This document shows, in pieces, positions 62,732 to 64,000 of a stretch of DNA of 64,000 nt. Source of the stretch: Clostridium aciditolerans (GTDB taxonomy: Bacteria; Bacillota; Clostridia; Clostridiales; Clostridiaceae). The position numbers and the translations under genes are program-made. The DNA is taken from assembly GCF_016316925.1 (NCBI RefSeq), contig NZ_JAEEGB010000026.1, forward strand, positions 186,001 to 250,000. Direction: 5' to 3'. Position 1 is the first letter of the stretch. Each line of letters opens with the position of its first letter. The notes beneath the pieces were generated by a model. It was not told the DNA's origin. It made no database searches and worked only from the letters and a program-made list of their open reading frames with translations.

Positions 62732-64000
62732 TTATTTTAATTCTATCTTGTACATATCATATGTCCAGTTTCTGAATGGTGATATTTTCATGCCTTGGAC
62801 TCTTGCGCTTACTGCCCAAAGGTCTTTGTTTTGATCTAAGAATATATTTGGACACTCTTCATTTATAAGTTTAGCCCATTTATTATATATTTCTTTTCTC
62901 TTTGCCTTATCAGTTTCTTTTAATCCATCTTCTAAAAGTTTATCACTATCAGCATTGTGGAAGGCCATATTATTTGATCCACCAGGTACGTCCTGTGAAC
63001 TGTGGAATACTTGTGTAGGATCAGGGTCCAATGAAAGATTCCATGCCATATTATAAATTTCATACTCTCTCTTATCTGACTTATCAAGTAAAGTATTAAA
63101 ATCCATAGATTGAGGAATTACTTCTACACCAATCTTTTTCCAGCTGTCCTTTGTTATTGATATTAGTGCGTCCTCATATTTACTACCTGTGTAAGTTAAC
63201 CAGTTTATTGTAAATTTCTTTCCGTTTTTATACCTATAGCCATCGGAGCTATTTAGTTTCCATCCTGCTTCATCCAGCATTTTTCCTGCTTTATCTGGAT
63301 CATATTTATATTGATTTACATCATCACTATATGCCCATTGTGCTGGTGAAAATGGTTGATTACATACTTCCGCATAACCTTTATAATAGGAGTCAACAAA
63401 GCCTTGTCTATTCAAACCATAGGTCAAAGCTTGACGAACTCTCTTGTCCTGGAATCTTAGGTCTTTTAAATTAAATGCCATGTATCCATAGCCATTGTCT
63501 GGGTGAAACTGTTTAGTTATAAATTCTGCTTTGTCTAGCATAGCAATATTCTCAGGTTTTGCTGGAATTAAATTTATATCAACGCCTCCTGTAGTTATTT
63601 CCTGAATCATGGTAGAAGCATCTGTTTTCTTCATTATCAAATTTTTTATTTTTGGAGCTCCTTTCCAGTAGGAAGGATTGCTTTCAAAATCTATTTCTTG
63701 TCCTGGTTTAAACTGTTTCATAACATAAGGACCAGAACCCATTGGTTTTTGATCTAAATCTTTAAGTTTTTGGAAATTTCCTTTTTCAAAGCCATAATAT
63801 TTTTTTGAAAGTATGCTCAATTGACCTAAATCGAAAATAGCACTAGCTTTTGGGCTAATTAATGTAACTTCTACAGTATAAGGATCAATTACTTTAATTC
63901 CCTCCACTGTTTTAGCATCACCTTTATTGTACTCTTTATATCCTTTTATATGATCTGCATAATTAGATATTTGTCCATCATATTTAGGATCACATAGCGC
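62732..64000 (-). CDS. oppA: oligopeptide-binding protein OppA (partial, 5' end outside window)
   Basis: 423 C-terminal codons of a periplasmic-type substrate-binding protein of the SBP_bac_5 family, open to the window edge; the N-terminal lipoprotein signal lies outside. Motifs include VIDPYTVEVTL, PMGSGPYVMKQF, VRQALTYGLNRQGFV and WDPDP-like SLDPDPTQVFHSS. As a lipoprotein it captures peptides for the OppBCDF transporter encoded downstream. The start cannot be placed. Confidence 0.93.
   Translation of the reverse strand, partial: ALCDPKYDGQISNYADHIKGYKEYNKGDAKTVEGIKVIDPYTVEVTLISPKASAIFDLGQLSILSKKYYGFEKGNFQKLKDLDQKPMGSGPYVMKQFKPGQEIDFESNPSYWKGAPKIKNLIMKKTDASTMIQEITTGGVDINLIPAKPENIAMLDKAEFITKQFHPDNGYGYMAFNLKDLRFQDKRVRQALTYGLNRQGFVDSYYKGYAEVCNQPFSPAQWAYSDDVNQYKYDPDKAGKMLDEAGWKLNSSDGYRYKNGKKFTINWLTYTGSKYEDALISITKDSWKKIGVEVIPQSMDFNTLLDKSDKREYEIYNMAWNLSLDPDPTQVFHSSQDVPGGSNNMAFHNADSDKLLEDGLKETDKAKRKEIYNKWAKLINEECPNIFLDQNKDLWAVSARVQGMKISPFRNWTYDMYKIELK

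Noticed and set aside
1-64000. CRISPR arrays, tRNA or rRNA genes, complete insertion sequences, prophage genes
   Set aside because: No regularly spaced repeats, no tRNA or rRNA-like sequence and no transposase or phage protein could be recognised by reading both strands.

Overview
The window is very AT-rich DNA with strong AGGAGG-type ribosome sites, frequent GTG/TTG starts and protein families typical of Clostridium sensu stricto. Among these are a cholesterol-dependent cytolysin, CWB2 wall-binding repeats, several ECF sigma/anti-sigma pairs, a T-box ahead of serS and a glutamate 2,3-aminomutase. No rRNA, tRNA, CRISPR array, transposase or phage gene was seen. The stretch reads as a chromosomal accessory and housekeeping mixture, mostly single genes and short operons on the minus strand.

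Layout. 1-5 kb: a Vat-type streptogramin acetyltransferase (cut by the window start), a YciI/hydrolase pair with a MocR regulator, and a tandem-GNAT acetyltransferase. Both acetyltransferases sit behind long leaders that contain a short upstream reading frame and an intrinsic terminator. 5-6.5 kb: a palindromic MITE-like element and a MarR-cyclase pair. 6.8-14.9 kb: two ECF sigma/anti-sigma pairs, a Mef-like efflux pump and small unknowns. 14.9-18.5 kb: serS with its T-box, then a second drug-type MFS pump behind a leader of about 530 nt with two terminators and upstream frames. 18.6-30 kb: DUF1361 and PAP2 membrane proteins, an ECF/anti-sigma/ABC operon, a CWB2 cell-wall protein, a SigV/RsiV-like pair, a BrkB protein and a two-component system. 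30-41.5 kb: methyltransferase, CBS-domain membrane protein, small unknowns, kinase-like protein, SDR, lipoprotein, an M24/amidohydrolase/TetR group, several decayed genes and a family of short palindromic repeats. 41.7-43.3 kb: the cytolysin gene, whose promoter lies inside the remains of another gene. 43.4-51 kb: MarR/DUF3147, HxlR, VOC, Nif3, two GNATs, a cysteine-rich Fe-S-type protein, a nucleotidyltransferase and an HD protein. 51-57 kb: three YheC/YheD-type ATP-grasp genes around a glutamate 2,3-aminomutase gene. 57-58 kb: DUF4180 and an excisionase-like HTH protein. 58.5-64 kb: an oligopeptide ABC operon (oppA-B-C-D-F order), with oppA cut by the window end.

Two features stand out. First, three likely drug-resistance genes (vat, a GNAT and an MFS pump) each carry an apparent translation-dependent attenuator. 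In two of them a segment of the leader can be seen that could pair with the terminator, and the vat and MFS leaders share a nearly identical peptide end. Second, an aminomutase with the residues that distinguish glutamate from lysine 2,3-aminomutase lies among three ATP-grasp ligase-like proteins, which suggests an uncharacterised route that may use beta-glutamate, perhaps during sporulation.
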